The notes under the pieces were generated by a model. That model was not told the DNA's origin. It ran no database searches and saw nothing but the letters and a program-made list of their open reading frames with translations. DNA of 64,000 nt from Spirodela intermedia. Lineage: Eukaryota; Streptophyta; Magnoliopsida; Alismatales; Araceae. The DNA lies in contig LR746271.1 in assembly GCA_902729315.2 (NCBI GenBank), positions 1,141,501-1,205,500 on the forward strand, written 5' to 3'. Shown one piece after another: positions 1 through 19,935 of the stretch (position 1 is the first letter of the stretch; each line of letters begins with the position of its first letter). Position numbers and translations under genes: made by a program.

Positions 1-1054
1 AGGGTATTATACGAGATACTGATCCAGGTTGGTCGCGTCGTAGACCTGTACATACCCATGGACAAGGAGACCAACCGTCATAAGGGCTATGCATTTGCAG
101 AGTACGAAAGCGAGGAGATTGCAAACTATGCCGTTAGGCTATTCTCTGGTCTCGTGTGTCTCCACAACAGGACACTGAGATTTTCGGTGCGTCTTTGTTC
201 TCCTTCCCCTGTCAAATCTCTTGCAATTTCTATTCATAGTCATCTTCAGCCCAGGGCCCTCGAGGGTGGGTTGGAGCTTCAGGTCATTTGGATGCTCCCA
301 CAGATCTTCCATTTCTGGCCTTGTAGAGACTTTCGATGTGACCCTATTCCGGATATAATTTCCATTTATGGTCTGAACTTAGGCGGTCTGGATGCTCCTA
401 CAGACCGTCTAGAGCCTTTTGAAGTGATCTTGAGCTAATGTGAGTCAACTCCATGAAAAAAATTCCTCTCTTGCAGATGTCGGGACAGGATAAGCCCTCT
501 CAACAACACAATGGTACTCCGGTAACGCCAAAGTCAACCTCATTAGCTCCTCTTCCGAGGGAAAAGAAACCCTACCAGGGTTCGGCGGAGTTAACTGATT
601 TCAGGGCTTTGACCAATTCCCGCTATTCGGCGGCATCAGTCAACCCTAGCCCGAACTCGGGCCTTCTCCCAAGGCTGCAGCATCCTCTGAATCCACGAGA
701 ATCGCCGGTCCACCGGGACGAATCTTCATGGCCGGGGAATTGCAGGTCTGATTATGCCCATCCAGCGTCTCCGAGTTATCCCCAAGGTTAGACCCTCCTG
801 CGTTCTATTAGGTTATACCCCCTGCACACACCCCCCCCCCCCTCCCCCTCACCCGGGGATTCAAACCTCGATTCATATTGCCTTGTTTCTCATATTACCG
901 TTGACTTCCGATTGCAGCTCGGCCTGCACGCGGATATGTGAACGGCGGAGTTGACTCGGATTATAGTAGGCAAGTTCTTTCCCCAATGTGGGTCAACGCT
1001 GATCGCTCAGATTTTCAGCATCCCGTCTACCCCGCCCACTCACGACGACCGTGA
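1..1054 (+). CDS. SF3B4-like RRM protein, 3' part (5' end outside window)
   Basis: Exons read as 1-186, 477-786 and 918-1054, in phase throughout and giving 210 visible residues. The first exon opens in mid-RRM. It reads RVLYEILIQVGRVVDLYIP, then the RNP1-like stretch KGYAFAEYES, and ends LHNRTLRFS. The second exon continues SGQDKPSQQ, the usual join between an RRM and a low-complexity Ser/Pro/Asn tail. The pattern resembles the plant family related to the second partner of splicing factor 3b (SF3B4), so a nuclear pre-mRNA splicing or RNA-binding role is inferred. The family is clear but the exact orthologue is not. The end is uncertain: TGA at 1052-1054 overlaps a perfect GTGAGT donor at 1051, so a further small exon is possible. 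One candidate acceptor is the TAG ending near 1152. The gene converges on CNOT11. Confidence 0.72.
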
Positions 1055-1693
1055 GTCATGCAAGTAACGGGATAAGTCAACCTCTGAAATGCTCCTATAC
1101 GGGCATCATGCTACATGCGGCCTCCTCCGGTATATTATCCCTGTCTGTAGACAGTAAGTGCCCGTTGACCCACGTTCTGATATCTAATGATATTCTTATC
1201 CCCCTCCTCTGGGGTGATCTTGACTTTGCCCTGCGGCGGATCTTATCCCGCTTCTGGAATCTAATGAAGTTCCGCCGCCGTGTCATCCGATTCCGAATTT
1301 GGCTCAAATTTAGGAAATAATATGTAATATATGATTATCGGCTGATGGTGTAGTATGTAGAGTCACATCTCATCTGCAGACCCAGGTTCTCTTGCTATTA
1401 CACAGAGAGAATACAAGTCAACCCCTTCAAATCCGGAACCCTAGAGTTCAATGGGAAGGGAAGATTGTTGGGGTGTTCTGACTTTCAGTTCTAATTTCGG
1501 CCAATTAGTTCCCGCCGCGTTAGTCAACCCCGAGACATCATAATCATCGCCATCTGGGTCAACGGGAATCGCGGGAGGAGCCCTGGTTCATCTTATTCGT
1601 CCTTGAAATGGCCAGCTAGAAATAGATACACGTTAGAACATGTACAGAATGGATGGCAACATACGAAGAAGAAGAAGAAGAAGAAGAAGCGGC
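1055..1693. other. Intergenic, convergent 3' ends
   Basis: This lies between the ends of the RRM gene (+) and CNOT11 (-) and presumably holds both 3' UTRs. A (GAA)n tract at about 1664-1689 falls just past the CNOT11 stop codon. Short ORFs on both strands show no recognisable protein. Confidence 0.5.
1664..1689. repeat. (GAA)n microsatellite
   Basis: A perfect GAA tract lies just beyond the CNOT11 stop codon, in its likely 3' UTR (CTT repeats in the transcript). Confidence 0.9.
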
Positions 1694-9029
<7,336 letters not shown>

Positions 9030-9429
9030 CCTCGGAGCAATCGGCGAACTGTGCGGAGATGTCGACGATCAGACCGCACTTCAAATCGCTTTCAGTTGGG
9101 GAACCTTCTCCGCAGGGTTTTATCCCGCGGCCGGATCCGATGGACCTGGGATATGATTTAAGAAATAGTGCTTCCTGCACGTGTCGTCCTATGACAGGAC
9201 CGTTCAGGGGGGGAGGAAATGGACCCGATAGAGAACCACGACGGATCCGGGACGAATCTGGTGTTAGCGGACAGCGTAATTAGCATCTAAATTACGAAGA
9301 AAACCAAATTAGTTTATTCCACGGGATCAATATAAAAATGTCGCCAGCTACTAGAGAGAGGGACGAAGAAAAATGGATTATAATTTATCAGAAAATATTT
9401 ATTAATTATTAGTTATTATATACTGATGA

Positions 9430-10195
9430 GTTAAGAGACAAAAACCAAAATAGCATCGAGGTGGTGAAATCTAAAAAATATACAAAACCATTTATTTATT
9501 TAGTTGAGAGATGGATATTCCGGTGAACATGGGTTTTTATATATTTCATTATCCCGCCACGTGGAAGCCTATATAGGTGCCACTTGGATTATTATTTACC
9601 GATAAATAGCATTAATTAAATTTTATTAGACTCACGTTTGTGAGTTAGGAGGCAAAGATTGGAATAGCACCCGACGTGGTAGAATCTTAAAAAATTTTAA
9701 TTCCATTTTTTTAGTTGAGAGATTGATATTCCGGTGAACATGGGTTTTTGGATATTGCAATATCACGCCACGTGGAAGCTATCTAGCTGCCACCTGGATA
9801 TATTTTTTACCAATAAATATGCATTACTTAATTTTTATTAGATGACGTGGGTTAGTTAAGAGGCAAGAATTAACATAGCACCCAAAAAAAATATAATCCC
9901 ATTTTTTTACTTTAGAGATGGATATTCTGGTGAACTTGGGTTTTTTTAATATTCCAGTCTGCTGCCACATGGTAGCCTATCTAGCTGCCACCTGGATTAT
10001 TATTTACTAATCAATATGTATTACTTAATTTTTATTAGATGACGTGGGTGATTAAGAGGCAAAAACTGGAATATTACCCGAGGAGGTAGAATCTAAAAAA
10101 GATATAATTCCATTTATCTACTTAGTTGAGAGATGGATATTCCGGAGAGCAGGGGTTTTTTCAGTTTCCTGCCCACATGGCAGCCTATCCAGCCG
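9430..10195. repeat. Four about 205-bp imperfect direct repeats upstream of SPS
   Basis: Units are anchored on GAGATGGATATTCCGGTGAA near 9508, 9719, 9916 and 10130, and each runs on through a CCACGTGG or CCACATGG box. The boxes sit at 9557, 9768, 9965 and 10173, so spacing is 211, 197 and 208 bp. The units also share GATGACGTGGG or CCGACGTGGT segments. The array lies in the CNOT11/SPS divergent promoter region and ends about 480 bp before the SPS start codon. Confidence 0.85.
9557..9775. promoter_or_regulatory. Two perfect G-boxes (CCACGTGG) in repeat units 1 and 2
   Basis: CCACGTGG occurs at 9557-9564 and 9768-9775 in identical local context (GCCACGTGGAAGC). CACGTG is the known core for plant bZIP and bHLH factors (light and ABA response). 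In units 3 and 4 the equivalent sites at 9965 and 10173 read CCACATGG, so the palindrome is broken there. Confidence 0.55.
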
Positions 10196-10672
10196 CCACT
10201 TGCCCGAACATTCCCGCGGCATATCCAATCTTCTTGCAGCTGGTACACGTAATTCGGAGCCGCCACAAGTGCTTTATCCGCCTTCCCGGTAATTCTTGCC
10301 TTATTTGGGACCTTTTCCTCGGTTTTTTCTTGTGAGGAGGAGCCTGGCCCCGCAGGGTTGTATCTCCCTCCTGCCTTTATTCCCGCCCTTTTCTCTGAGA
10401 TTGTTCGAATTTCGCCGCCTGTCACCGTCGCCCAATTGGCGAGGACGGAGGCGCAACAGGGCGGGAAGATACCTCCCCCGGTGGCCTCCGGTGACCGGGG
10501 GGGGGGGGGGAGAGTACTTTTGCCAGTTGCAGGCCTCCGCCACCGTTGGATCGGCGAGAGGAGTAGCCATGGCACCTACAAAAGGGCGGGGTCGGGTTGG
10601 CTTCTTCGCTGCAGAGCCGTGCTCTGAGCGGAGTGGCAGAAGGAGACGTGGAGGAGGGAGGAGGAGGCGGTG
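10196..10672 (+). promoter_or_regulatory. SPS proximal promoter and 5' leader
   Basis: A GC-rich stretch directly before the SPS start codon. It contains an uninterrupted run of 14 G at 10497-10510 on the plus strand. Short ORFs here on both strands are compositional and match nothing I know. Confidence 0.45.
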
Positions 10673-13600
10673 ATGGCTGGGAACGAGTGGATAAACGGGT
10701 ACCTGGAGGCGATTCTGGACGCCGGCGGCGGCGGGAAGGGCCTCGAAGGTGGGGGGACGCAGAGGACGTCGCTGGTCCCGCAGCTGAAGTTCAGTCCCAC
10801 AAAGTACTTCGTGGAGGAGGTCGTCAACGGTTTCGACGAGGCGGATCTCTACAAGACATGGACCAAGGTAACTCACCTCGCTTGCCTCTGCGAGAGACCG
10901 ATCGATCGATCGAGTCCGAGTTGACGTTCTCTGTTGTCATCCTTCTCTGCGTTTCAGGTCACCGCCACGAGGAATCTGCGGGATCGAAGCAACAGGCTCG
11001 AGAACATGTGCTGGAGAATATGGCATCTGACGCGCCGGAAGAAACAGGTGATCTCTCTCTCGCTCCAGAAAACTGTTGCTCTCTTTCTCCCTCGCGCGCA
11101 CATTCTCTGCAGTCCAGGGATCGAATCTTCCAGAATCATGGCGCGTAGTTCTGATCAAACCTCGATGAATATTGCTCGAATGCCTCTGCCGTCAGGGGGA
11201 AGCTCCGGGGATTTCTCCCAACAGTCTGTCAAAGTCTGTCAGGATGATTGAACTTTGATTTTGCGCCAGATCGAGAGGGAGGACGTGCGCCGCCTCACCG
11301 AGAGACACCTCGAGCGGGAGCAGGGCCACAGAGACGCATCAGAGGACCTCCCCGACCTCTCCGAGGGCGAGAAGGACAAAGAAAACCCTAGCTCCGCCGG
11401 CAATCTCAGGGACTCCATGTCCCGGATCAACTCCGACGTGCGGATTTGGTCGGACGACGACGAGACCAGGCGGCTCTACATCGTCCTGATCAGGTCTTGC
11501 GGCCTTCCATTCGTTCGCTGCGGAAATCCTTACACGGAAGTTTAACCGTTGGATCCGCTTTGTGTGATGCAGTTTGCACGGGTTGGTGCGTGGCGACAAC
11601 ATGGAGCTGGGGAGAGACTCCGACACAGGGGGGCAGGTGGGTTCCCTTGATGGACGATCCAGATTAATCATAAAAAAATGTTGTTATATTTACGTTTCCC
11701 TTTCTAGTGCAGGTGAAGTATGTAGTAGAGCTGGCAAGGGCTTTGGCCTCCACGAAGGGAATCTACCGCGTGGACCTGCTGACTAGGCAGATCGCCTCAC
11801 CTGACGTGGACTGGAGCTACGGGGAGCCGGTGGAGATGCTGTCTCGACCGTCCGATTTGCAGTCCCTCGGCGATGGCTGCGGAGCGTATATCATCCGACT
11901 CCCGTGCGGACCACGCGAAAGGTATCCCAGGAAAGAGAGAAATGGGTCTACTTTGATTTTTTGAGGGCCAAATTAATGGGCTTGGTTGACCTATCAGGTA
12001 CCTTGCCAAGGAGACTCTCTGGCCCCACATCCCCGAGTTCATTGACCGTGCGCTGGTCCACATAACCAACGTGGCTCGAGCTCTCGGAGAGCAGACGGAG
12101 GGTGGGAAGCCAGCGTGGCCGTACGTGATCCACGGCCACTACGCCGACGCCGGGGAGGTGGCCGGGAGGCTCGCTGGGGCCCTCAACGTGCCCATGGTTC
12201 TTACAGGGCACTCGCTGGGGCGGAACAAGTTCGAGCAGCTGCTGAAGCAGGGGAGGCTCAGCAGGGAGGAGATCAACTCCACTTACCGCATCGCGAGGAG
12301 GATCGAAGCGGAAGAGTTCGCGCTGGACGCGGCGGAGATGATCGTCACCAGCACGAGGCAGGAGATAGAGGAGCAGTGGGGACTCTACGACGGGTTCGAC
12401 CTGAAGATCGAGAGAAAGCTGAGGGTGAGGAGGCGGAGGGGCGTCAGCTGCCTCGGCCGCCACATGCCTCGCGTGGTGGTAAGCAGCAGCAATCTGTGAG
12501 GCCTCCAGGTCGTAAAAGCTTTAGCTGGTTTTTGCATGGTGAGCGGGATCATCGTCACTAGGATTCGTGTCACTGACTGCGTTTTTCTGTCCGTTGAATT
12601 TGCTTCTTCATTAGGTCATACCGCCGGGGATGGATTTCAGCTACGTGACGACGCAAGATTTGGCGGACGGGGACGGCGACCTCCAGTTTTTGATTGGGCC
12701 CAACAGGGCTCAGACCAGAAGAAATATTCCTTCCATATGGACTGAGGTCGTCTTCCTCGCACCGCTTGGAGAGATCAAGTCTTCATCCACGTATCTGGAC
12801 TGACGATGATGAGCCACATTGCAGGTTATGAGATTCTTCACGAATCCTCACAAGCCCATGATCCTTGCTCTCTCTCGTCCTGATCCGAAGAAAAATGTTA
12901 CCACGTTACTGAAGGCATTTGGCCAGAGTCGTCATCTCCAAGAGCTTGCTAATTTGGTATGGCATTGTTAGCCCAGTCGACCGATTAGATCACACCGCAA
13001 TGGGAGTTGACGGCGAGTTTTTTTTATCTGCAGACGCTAATACTGGGCAACAGGGACGACGTAGAGGAGATGCCAGCTAGCAGCTCTGCCGTCCTCACCA
13101 CCGTCCTCAAACTCATCGATAAGTACGATCTCTATGGACAGGTGGCGTACCCCAAGCACCACAAGCAATCCGAAGTTCCCGACATATACCGTCTTGCAGC
13201 TAAAACCAAGGTATGGATTGAACCTTGCGGATAAATCATTACGGTCCCAATTAATCATTTATCAATTTTCTCTTCTGAACCGAAGGGAGTCTTCGTCAAT
13301 CCTGCTCTAGTGGAGCCTTTCGGCCTCACCCTCATAGAGGCAGCTGCTAATGGCCTGCCCATCGTTGCGACCAAGAACGGAGGTCCCGTAGATATTCTCA
13401 AGGTAAACAGACAACAATGCCTTTGACGGTCTGGATTCTTCTCTTCTGCCCGCATCGAAAAAATGATACAATACCTTGGAGCGGTGCATGCAGACGCTGA
13501 ACAACGGCCTACTCGTTGACCCGCACGATCAGACTGCCATATCCGAGGCTCTCCTGAAGCTGGTCGCCGACAAGGGCCTGTGGCTGGAATGCCGGAAGAA

Positions 13601-14959
13601 CGGCCTGAAGAACATCCACCGCTTCTCCTGGCCCGAGCACTGCCGGAACTATCTCTCCCACGTGGAACAATGCCGCAGCCGCCACCCGGGCACGCGCCTC
13701 GACGTGGCGCCACGGGCCGAGGAACCCCTCAGCGACTCCCTCAAAGACGTCGACGATCTCTCCATCCGCTCCTCCGTCAACGGCGGAGTTGACCTCCACG
13801 GCAATGGCGATGTGACTTCCTTACTCGATGCCCTGCGCCGCCACCGACCCGAGAGCGTTGACCACCCACTGGCGGCGACGTACTTCCCTGGCAGGAGGCG
13901 GAGGCTCTTCGTCATCGCCGCCGATTGTTACGATCCCCGGGGGCAGCTTGCCGTCGGCGAGCTGAAGGGAATCGTCGACAAGGTGGCGGCGACGGCGGCG
14001 GCGGGCTCCAGGGGCCGCACGGGTCTCCTCTTCTCCACCGGCTCCACAGTGGCGGAGACTATAGAAGCTCTGAAAGCTTGCCGCGTGGCGCCGGCCGAGT
14101 TCGACGCTCTGATCTGCAGCAGCGGGAGCGTCATCTGCTACCCGTGGAAGGACCTCGCCGCCGACCCCGACTATTCGGCGCACGTTGACCACCGCTGGCC
14201 CGGGGAGCACATCAAGTCGGCCGTGCCGAGGCTCGCCATGCTCGACGGCGCAGGGAAGGAAGACGAGCAAATGGGCACCATGGGAATCGACTTGAAGGCC
14301 TGTAACTCCCACTGCTACGCCTACTCCCTGAAGACGGCGGCCACGGTGAATCCCCTCCCCCCACAGAACTAGATGAGTAATTAATTCTTCAGACGAAGCT
14401 CGCTTACTCTTCTGGCCTCAGCAGGGTCGGAAAGTCGACGAACTCCGCCAGAAGCTGCGGATGAGAGGCTTCCGCTGCAACCTGGTCTACACCTGCGCCG
14501 CCACCCGCTTGAACGTAGTTCCCCTCTTCGCCTCGAGGACGCAGGCGATGAGGTCAGTCTCAGGCGATGGAGCCCCGTTTTTCCTTCCTCTTCATGGCTT
14601 CCTGATGCGGATGATCACTTCCTCCCCTTCTCTTCCTCCTTATTCCCCCTTCTTCCCGTTTTCCATGGATTTCTCTGTGAAGGTACCTGTGGACGAGGTG
14701 GGGGGTCGACCCGGCAGAGACGGCGGCGTTCGTGGGGGAGAAGGGGGATACGGACGCGGAGGAGCTCCGAGGGGGGCTCCACCGGACGGTGGTTCTCGGC
14801 GACGTCACCGAGAACGGCGGCGAGGCGCTGCTGCGGGGGGAGGAGAGCTACGGCGGGGAAGACGTCGTCCCCTCGGAGTCCCCCAACGTGGCTGCCGTCC
14901 CCGCTGGCTACGGCTGCCCGGAGATCGTCGCTGCGCTTGCCAGCCTCGGTGTGAAGTGA
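10673..14959 (+). CDS. SPS4: Sucrose-phosphate synthase, family C (SPS4-like)
   Basis: Thirteen exons: 10673-10867, 10958-11047, 11270-11493, 11573-11636, 11713-11921, 11998-12478, 12615-12746, 12825-12956, 13034-13210, 13286-13402, 13494-14345, 14425-14552, 14683-14959. They total 3078 nt, giving 1025 aa, normal for SPS. The enzyme makes sucrose-6-phosphate from UDP-glucose and fructose-6-phosphate in the cytosol. Visible features are the N terminus [33 protein letters not shown], the glycosyltransferase start [20 protein letters not shown], and the catalytic E-X7-E motif EPFGLTLIE near residues 578-586. The C-terminal phosphatase-like domain starts near residue 746. There [10 protein letters not shown] replaces the DxDxT of true sucrose phosphatase, as is usual in SPS. 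RINS near residue 150 sits where the light/dark regulatory serine (spinach Ser158) lies. [20 protein letters not shown] points to family C rather than A or B. Confidence 0.95.
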
Positions 14960-15217
14960 TGACGCTCGACTTGGGAATGAATCTTCGAAGCTTATCAGGT
15001 TCGGTTAAAAGAATACACCCATTGATGGTGATATAAAGTACCCATTACATGAAATGTCAAATCTTTGATTTATTTTCTTAAATAAAAATTATTCGTGATG
15101 TCGGTGGTTGGGGTAATCCCACATTCAACCAGGGCAAATTTTCTGATACTGAGTGATAAAAGCAATTTTGTAAAGAAAAAAAAAGTGCATACTTTAATAT
15201 ATATTTGGTTCCACAGA

Positions 15218-15280
<63 letters not shown>

Positions 15281-15404
15281 TTTCTGATATTTACATGTGT
15301 GCACTTATGATTGAGATTTGTTTTGACCTAAGTGATGTGAAAAATGTAAACACATGGACTACAAAAATATGAACCCCACTGGTTTATGTGCAACAGAAAA
15401 GGAG
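14960..15404. other. SPS downstream region with (CT)n tract
   Basis: SPS 3' UTR and flank. A (CT)n run of about 57 bp lies at 15222-15278. Nothing coding is recognised. Confidence 0.5.
15222..15278. repeat. (CT)n microsatellite
   Basis: A perfect CT run of about 57 bp downstream of SPS. Confidence 0.95.
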
Positions 15405-15594
15405 GTCACGTAAAGCACTCAAGAAAAACTTTGAGACAAATTAGACGTCTCAGATGAGCATGATTGAGGAATATAAATAGAGCTCTAGGGAATGGAATAA
15501 GGTAGTGGAAACTCCATACTAAGAGACGCAGGGGATCCTTTTGAATCCCATTCCCACCTACTCTTCTCTCCCCCTCTATTTTGATAGAACCATC

Positions 15595-15698
15595 ATAATG
15601 ATGTTCTATCAACACTATATTGTCTAGGTTGTTAAATTAATATTGTTCATTTTTTCCCCTAACTTGTTCCAATCTGATCCTTTCAAAGAGGATTGTAT
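15595..15698 (+). repeat. 3' part of the 5' LTR (inferred)
   Basis: This aligns by eye with 19968-20068 and is followed at once by the primer-binding-site-like sequence. A TATA-like ATAAATAG upstream (near 15473) could be the LTR promoter. Confidence 0.45.
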
Positions 15699-18049
15699 CA
15701 TTGGTATTAGAACTAGTGATCTTGGAACTATGCAACATGACACCAAAGGTAGTAGATGTTTGATTTAAAGCTCTATAGCAAATAATGAGAACCTATGGGT
15801 AGATCAACCAATGATGGCTAAAGATTTACAAAAATCACAAGAAGAATCTATAGATCTGATGTGCCAACTCTTACATAACATGCAATAGTTCCAATTTACA
15901 GTATGTGCTCGTCTAGATGCATTAGAAAAGAAGGAGATTGTTATTCCTTAGTCGGCAGGACCGTTTCGTCAATCTTAGACATAACGTCAAGCTGGGGGAC
16001 AATCCTCCATTCATCCTCATGAGACTATACTAAATAAGTTCAGCACAACCCATGACATGATACAATTCATCAATAAAGGAGATATACCAATATTTCAAGG
16101 TGAAAATATAGAAGGTTGGCTATGATGTATTGAATGATTCTTCAAGTTAAATGAAGTACAAATGAGTTAAAATAATTGGAGATGCTATGATGAAACTTGG
16201 AGGAAATGGATTAGAATGATATTTATGGAATGACAATAAGCATCCATTCCATAATTGGCAAGAATTCAAAATTCAATTGGAGAAATATTTTGATATTGTT
16301 GAGAGTGTGTTATCTAATTCATTTGAGAAAGGTTCCTCTTATTTATTTGATAATAAAGATACACTTATCTTCTTCTATGGCCTCACAAATGAATTACACT
16401 CCTATATACAAGGATCAATGAGAGGAGGAGAATATATAGTGACATATTCACATTTACAAATTACTCCTTGAGAAGTTGAATGAATATAATTTTACTACTT
16501 AGGCCACTACAACATAATTATATATTGGAGTATGTTATAAAATTGAATAAATTTGTTGTACTAAGCCTCTAGTCAAGGACCCACATTATAAGATGTGATT
16601 CTATTAAAACAACTTGATTATGTTATAGATATTGAATTTAGTCAATATGAACATTTGATAAGTGATATACATAAGAAGACTATTCATTAGATGTAGATTC
16701 TAGAGACAATGGATTGTCAAAAATATGACATGAATTGAACTTACCAATTGAACAATAATATTTCTAAATTGAAATAAGGAATGATGTCTATTATACAATA
16801 CTAGACCTCAAAGAGTATGTGGGATGAGCTAGATTCATATGATTTAGATGGATGATAATTTATTGAACATCAAATGAGATATCTACCAAAATTAGAGTTA
16901 AACAAAACCTTTAAATTTTTGACTAGATTGAATCACGAAAATGAAGCATTAGATGACCAAATTCCCAATATGGAACTCATATTCTAACACAAAAGTGAAA
17001 CATGATGACAAAGCAAACCGACATGGCACAAGCTCCAAGAGGCATAATGATGCGGCACACAATTCTGACATGACAACCCAAAGCCACAAGGATAGTTGAT
17101 GAGGTCACATGCATGACATCATTCGAAGGAGGAATGGAGGACATCACTACCTCAACATCACCTAGTGTGAGGAACCTTAATCCCATATCAGAAATGTGAA
17201 GATAGCTACCTAAGAAGACCATCTATAAAGAAAGACCCCTAACCTAATATACGAGTACCTTCCATTATTAGGATTATCCATATTGGTCACATATGGGCCC
17301 ATTAGGGATACGATCACCCAATTGCCTGGCAAAGATTTCATGTAGAGCAACTGATTTCCTTGTCACAAGAACACCAAAACAATTGATGTTTTTAAATTAG
17401 TCTCTTTTTCTATGTAGATTCACTCTAGTTTTTTTCTCTCTCACTCACTCGTCAACATGAGAGATGAGTTTTTATATTAGTTTACCTTTCACTAAATGTT
17501 TAGTCTTAAGAGATCCTTCATATCAAATTTACTATTCATTCTAGAAACATAGTTGATTTCATGGGATTAATGATTTAAACACTTTCATCTGATCTCTACA
17601 AAGATCACATCTCTCATAGATAGAGTTGTACTCTCAACATCATGTGCCTAAATCAATTACACTAATCTCCTTAGAGACCACACCTTTCATTGGCATTTAT
17701 ACATTCTCAATACCTCATATCTTAATTCAAGTCTCTCTTCACTTATCACCTAGATTACCTTAAGGCATGATGAAAAGAGTCAACTTTTAATATAATAGTC
17801 GACTTGAATTACTACAATTGAACAAGTAAAAATAATGTAGTTTTCAAATCTTTCTTTAAAGCATGTGATAGTTTCACTTTGATGGATAGAATATGAACTT
17901 CTCTTAAACTTGAGTTGATGAGATAGAAAGATGTTGTCATTAGAAATCAATTATGGTTCTTCATAAGCTCGCTCTTTATATCCTCCAACATCAATGTATA
18001 TTTTTAGCACATGAAGACAATTAACATGAATTCAAAATTCTTTTTGTTT

Positions 18050-18600
18050 CTTTGTTGGTATATTAATGACCTTCAATTACTCTTTAGTTCAAAGCTTTTT
18101 ATTTTTACATAGATTGTCTATGATATTTTATATGAAGATAAATAATAGATCAAAAAATATTTTTCATTCTAACTCAAATGTAATCATTGAGCTTGTTATT
18201 TTATCTATATTTTTTATTAACATTTTACCATCTAGAATTAGTGTTACAAACCTTTAATCATTTTCAGTTTAAAGTTTTATGTTTTCATGTAAGTTGTCCT
18301 TGATATTGTGTCTAGAGATGCACGATAGATCAATATATATTTTTGCCTTTGGGGTTGAGCTCAAATATAATTATTAATCTTGTCATTTTATCCATGTACT
18401 CTAATGATGTGTTACTATCGAAGGTATGTTATTGACCTTTGGTTGTTTCTCACTTCAAGACTTGTAGTTCTCTTTTGAAGTTTTGGTCTAGAGATATGTG
18501 ATATTTTAATAGTTATTTCTACTTTTAAGGTTGAGTCTTAATAAGTCATTTTGTCATTTTATCTACATGACATTAACGTGTTACACTTAGGTTCAACCAT
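18050..18600. repeat. About 190-bp diverged tandem repeats
   Basis: Two clear copies begin near 18062 and 18250, with a weaker third near 18425. Each starts with a variant of TTAATGACCTT..ACT(C/T)TTTAGTT. It then passes through GATATT..ATAGATCAA and GAGCTCAAAT(A/G)TAAT to (T/C)TTGT(T/C)ATTTTATC. They lie inside the AT-rich retroelement-like region. Confidence 0.5.
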
Positions 18601-19239
18601 TATGTAGGTCTTGAGTTCAATTCTTATCTTGAACATTGATAATCTGAATTTCTTCTATATTTTTCTAATCAACTTTCTAGTGTGTTAATACTAAGGTCTT
18701 AATTTTAAATCTCACAAATATCTTACTTTTGATGATATTCAGGTATTATGACTATTATAATTCTTGTCTTTTTGTCTTGAGTTTGAATCTCATGTTTGAC
18801 TCTATTTACTTTGATTTTTCATATATTTTTCTTATTGAAGCTTTTGTCTTCATATTACTTATGTATTTAAATATTACATGTGACTTGGTATTCTTAGATT
18901 GTACATGAAACTTTGTCATACATGTTGACACATGTTCCTTTGTACATATATTTAAGTAATATGATGCCACATTATATTCAATATGAGCCCTAATTATAAT
19001 CACACATGTTGACTATGTATTTAGGAGGCCATAAGCCCTAATTATAATTTATTGAAGTTCATTTTTCTTACCATTGCTCTTTCCAATGGCAAGTCCCTTG
19101 CTCACAATAGGAGAGACTAATAAATTCATTATTAGTCATATGATTATATATCTAATCAATTTATGATTAAGTAAATATTTAATAAATATTATGCAAATCA
19201 TTAGCAAATAAATGTTCACTTAAAAGTGTCGAAACCAAG

Positions 19240-19935
19240 GGCATCAATAAGAATGAGCTCAATCAATCACTAATCATAATGGTCCCCTTATAACAAGTTT
19301 TAGTAGCACCACTCAATGGCTCAAGGAGTATGATCTCACCTTACAAATAAGGTGAGTTCACTAGGATAGAGTATTGATAATATACTTTGTCACCCACATT
19401 AGAAGGGGGCCTAAACCTCATGAAAAAGTTAAGCATAAATAATTCCTCACCCAACCATCTTTGTATGAGCTCAATCATTCCTTCCTTACGACAACCCTCT
19501 TATAGTAAGCTCTAGCAACACCACTTAGCTCAAGGAGTATGATCTAACCTTGCAACAAACTAAGTTCACTAGGAGGGAGTATTTATAGGAAACTTAGTCA
19601 TCCATATTGGTAGGAGGCTTGATCTTACATAAACAAGTTAAGCATACTTTGTAATCCATGTCAAAAGGAGGCCTGATCCTATATGAAAAAGTTAAGCATC
19701 AATAGTCCCTCATTCAATTGCATTTGAATGAACTCAATCATTTCTTTCCCATAGCAACCCTATTATAGCAAGCTCTAGCAACACCACTTAATAGCTCATG
19801 AAGCATGATCTCACCTTGTGGACAAGATGAGTTCGCTAGGAGAGAAGTATTGATAGAATACTCAGTCATCCACGTTAGAGGAGGCTTTATCTTACATGGA
19901 AAAGTCAAGCATCAATAGATAGAAGGTAAAAATTA
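19240..19935. repeat. About 220-260 bp tandem repeats, three copies
   Basis: Copies are anchored on GAGCTCAATCA/GAACTCAATCA at about 19255, 19468 and 19729. Shared landmarks are (A)GCAAGCTCTAGCAACACCAC, GGAGTATGATCTCACCTTG and GAGTTC(G/A)CTAGGA. Each ends with a GTTAAGCAT/GTCAAGCAT segment. They abut the presumed 3' LTR end. Confidence 0.7.

Noticed and set aside
11948-12463. A long minus-strand ORF inside SPS
   Set aside because: It is antisense to a GC-rich, codon-biased SPS exon, which keeps the opposite strand open. Similar shadows occur opposite the DREB, PHD, TBL, MACPF and carB exons.
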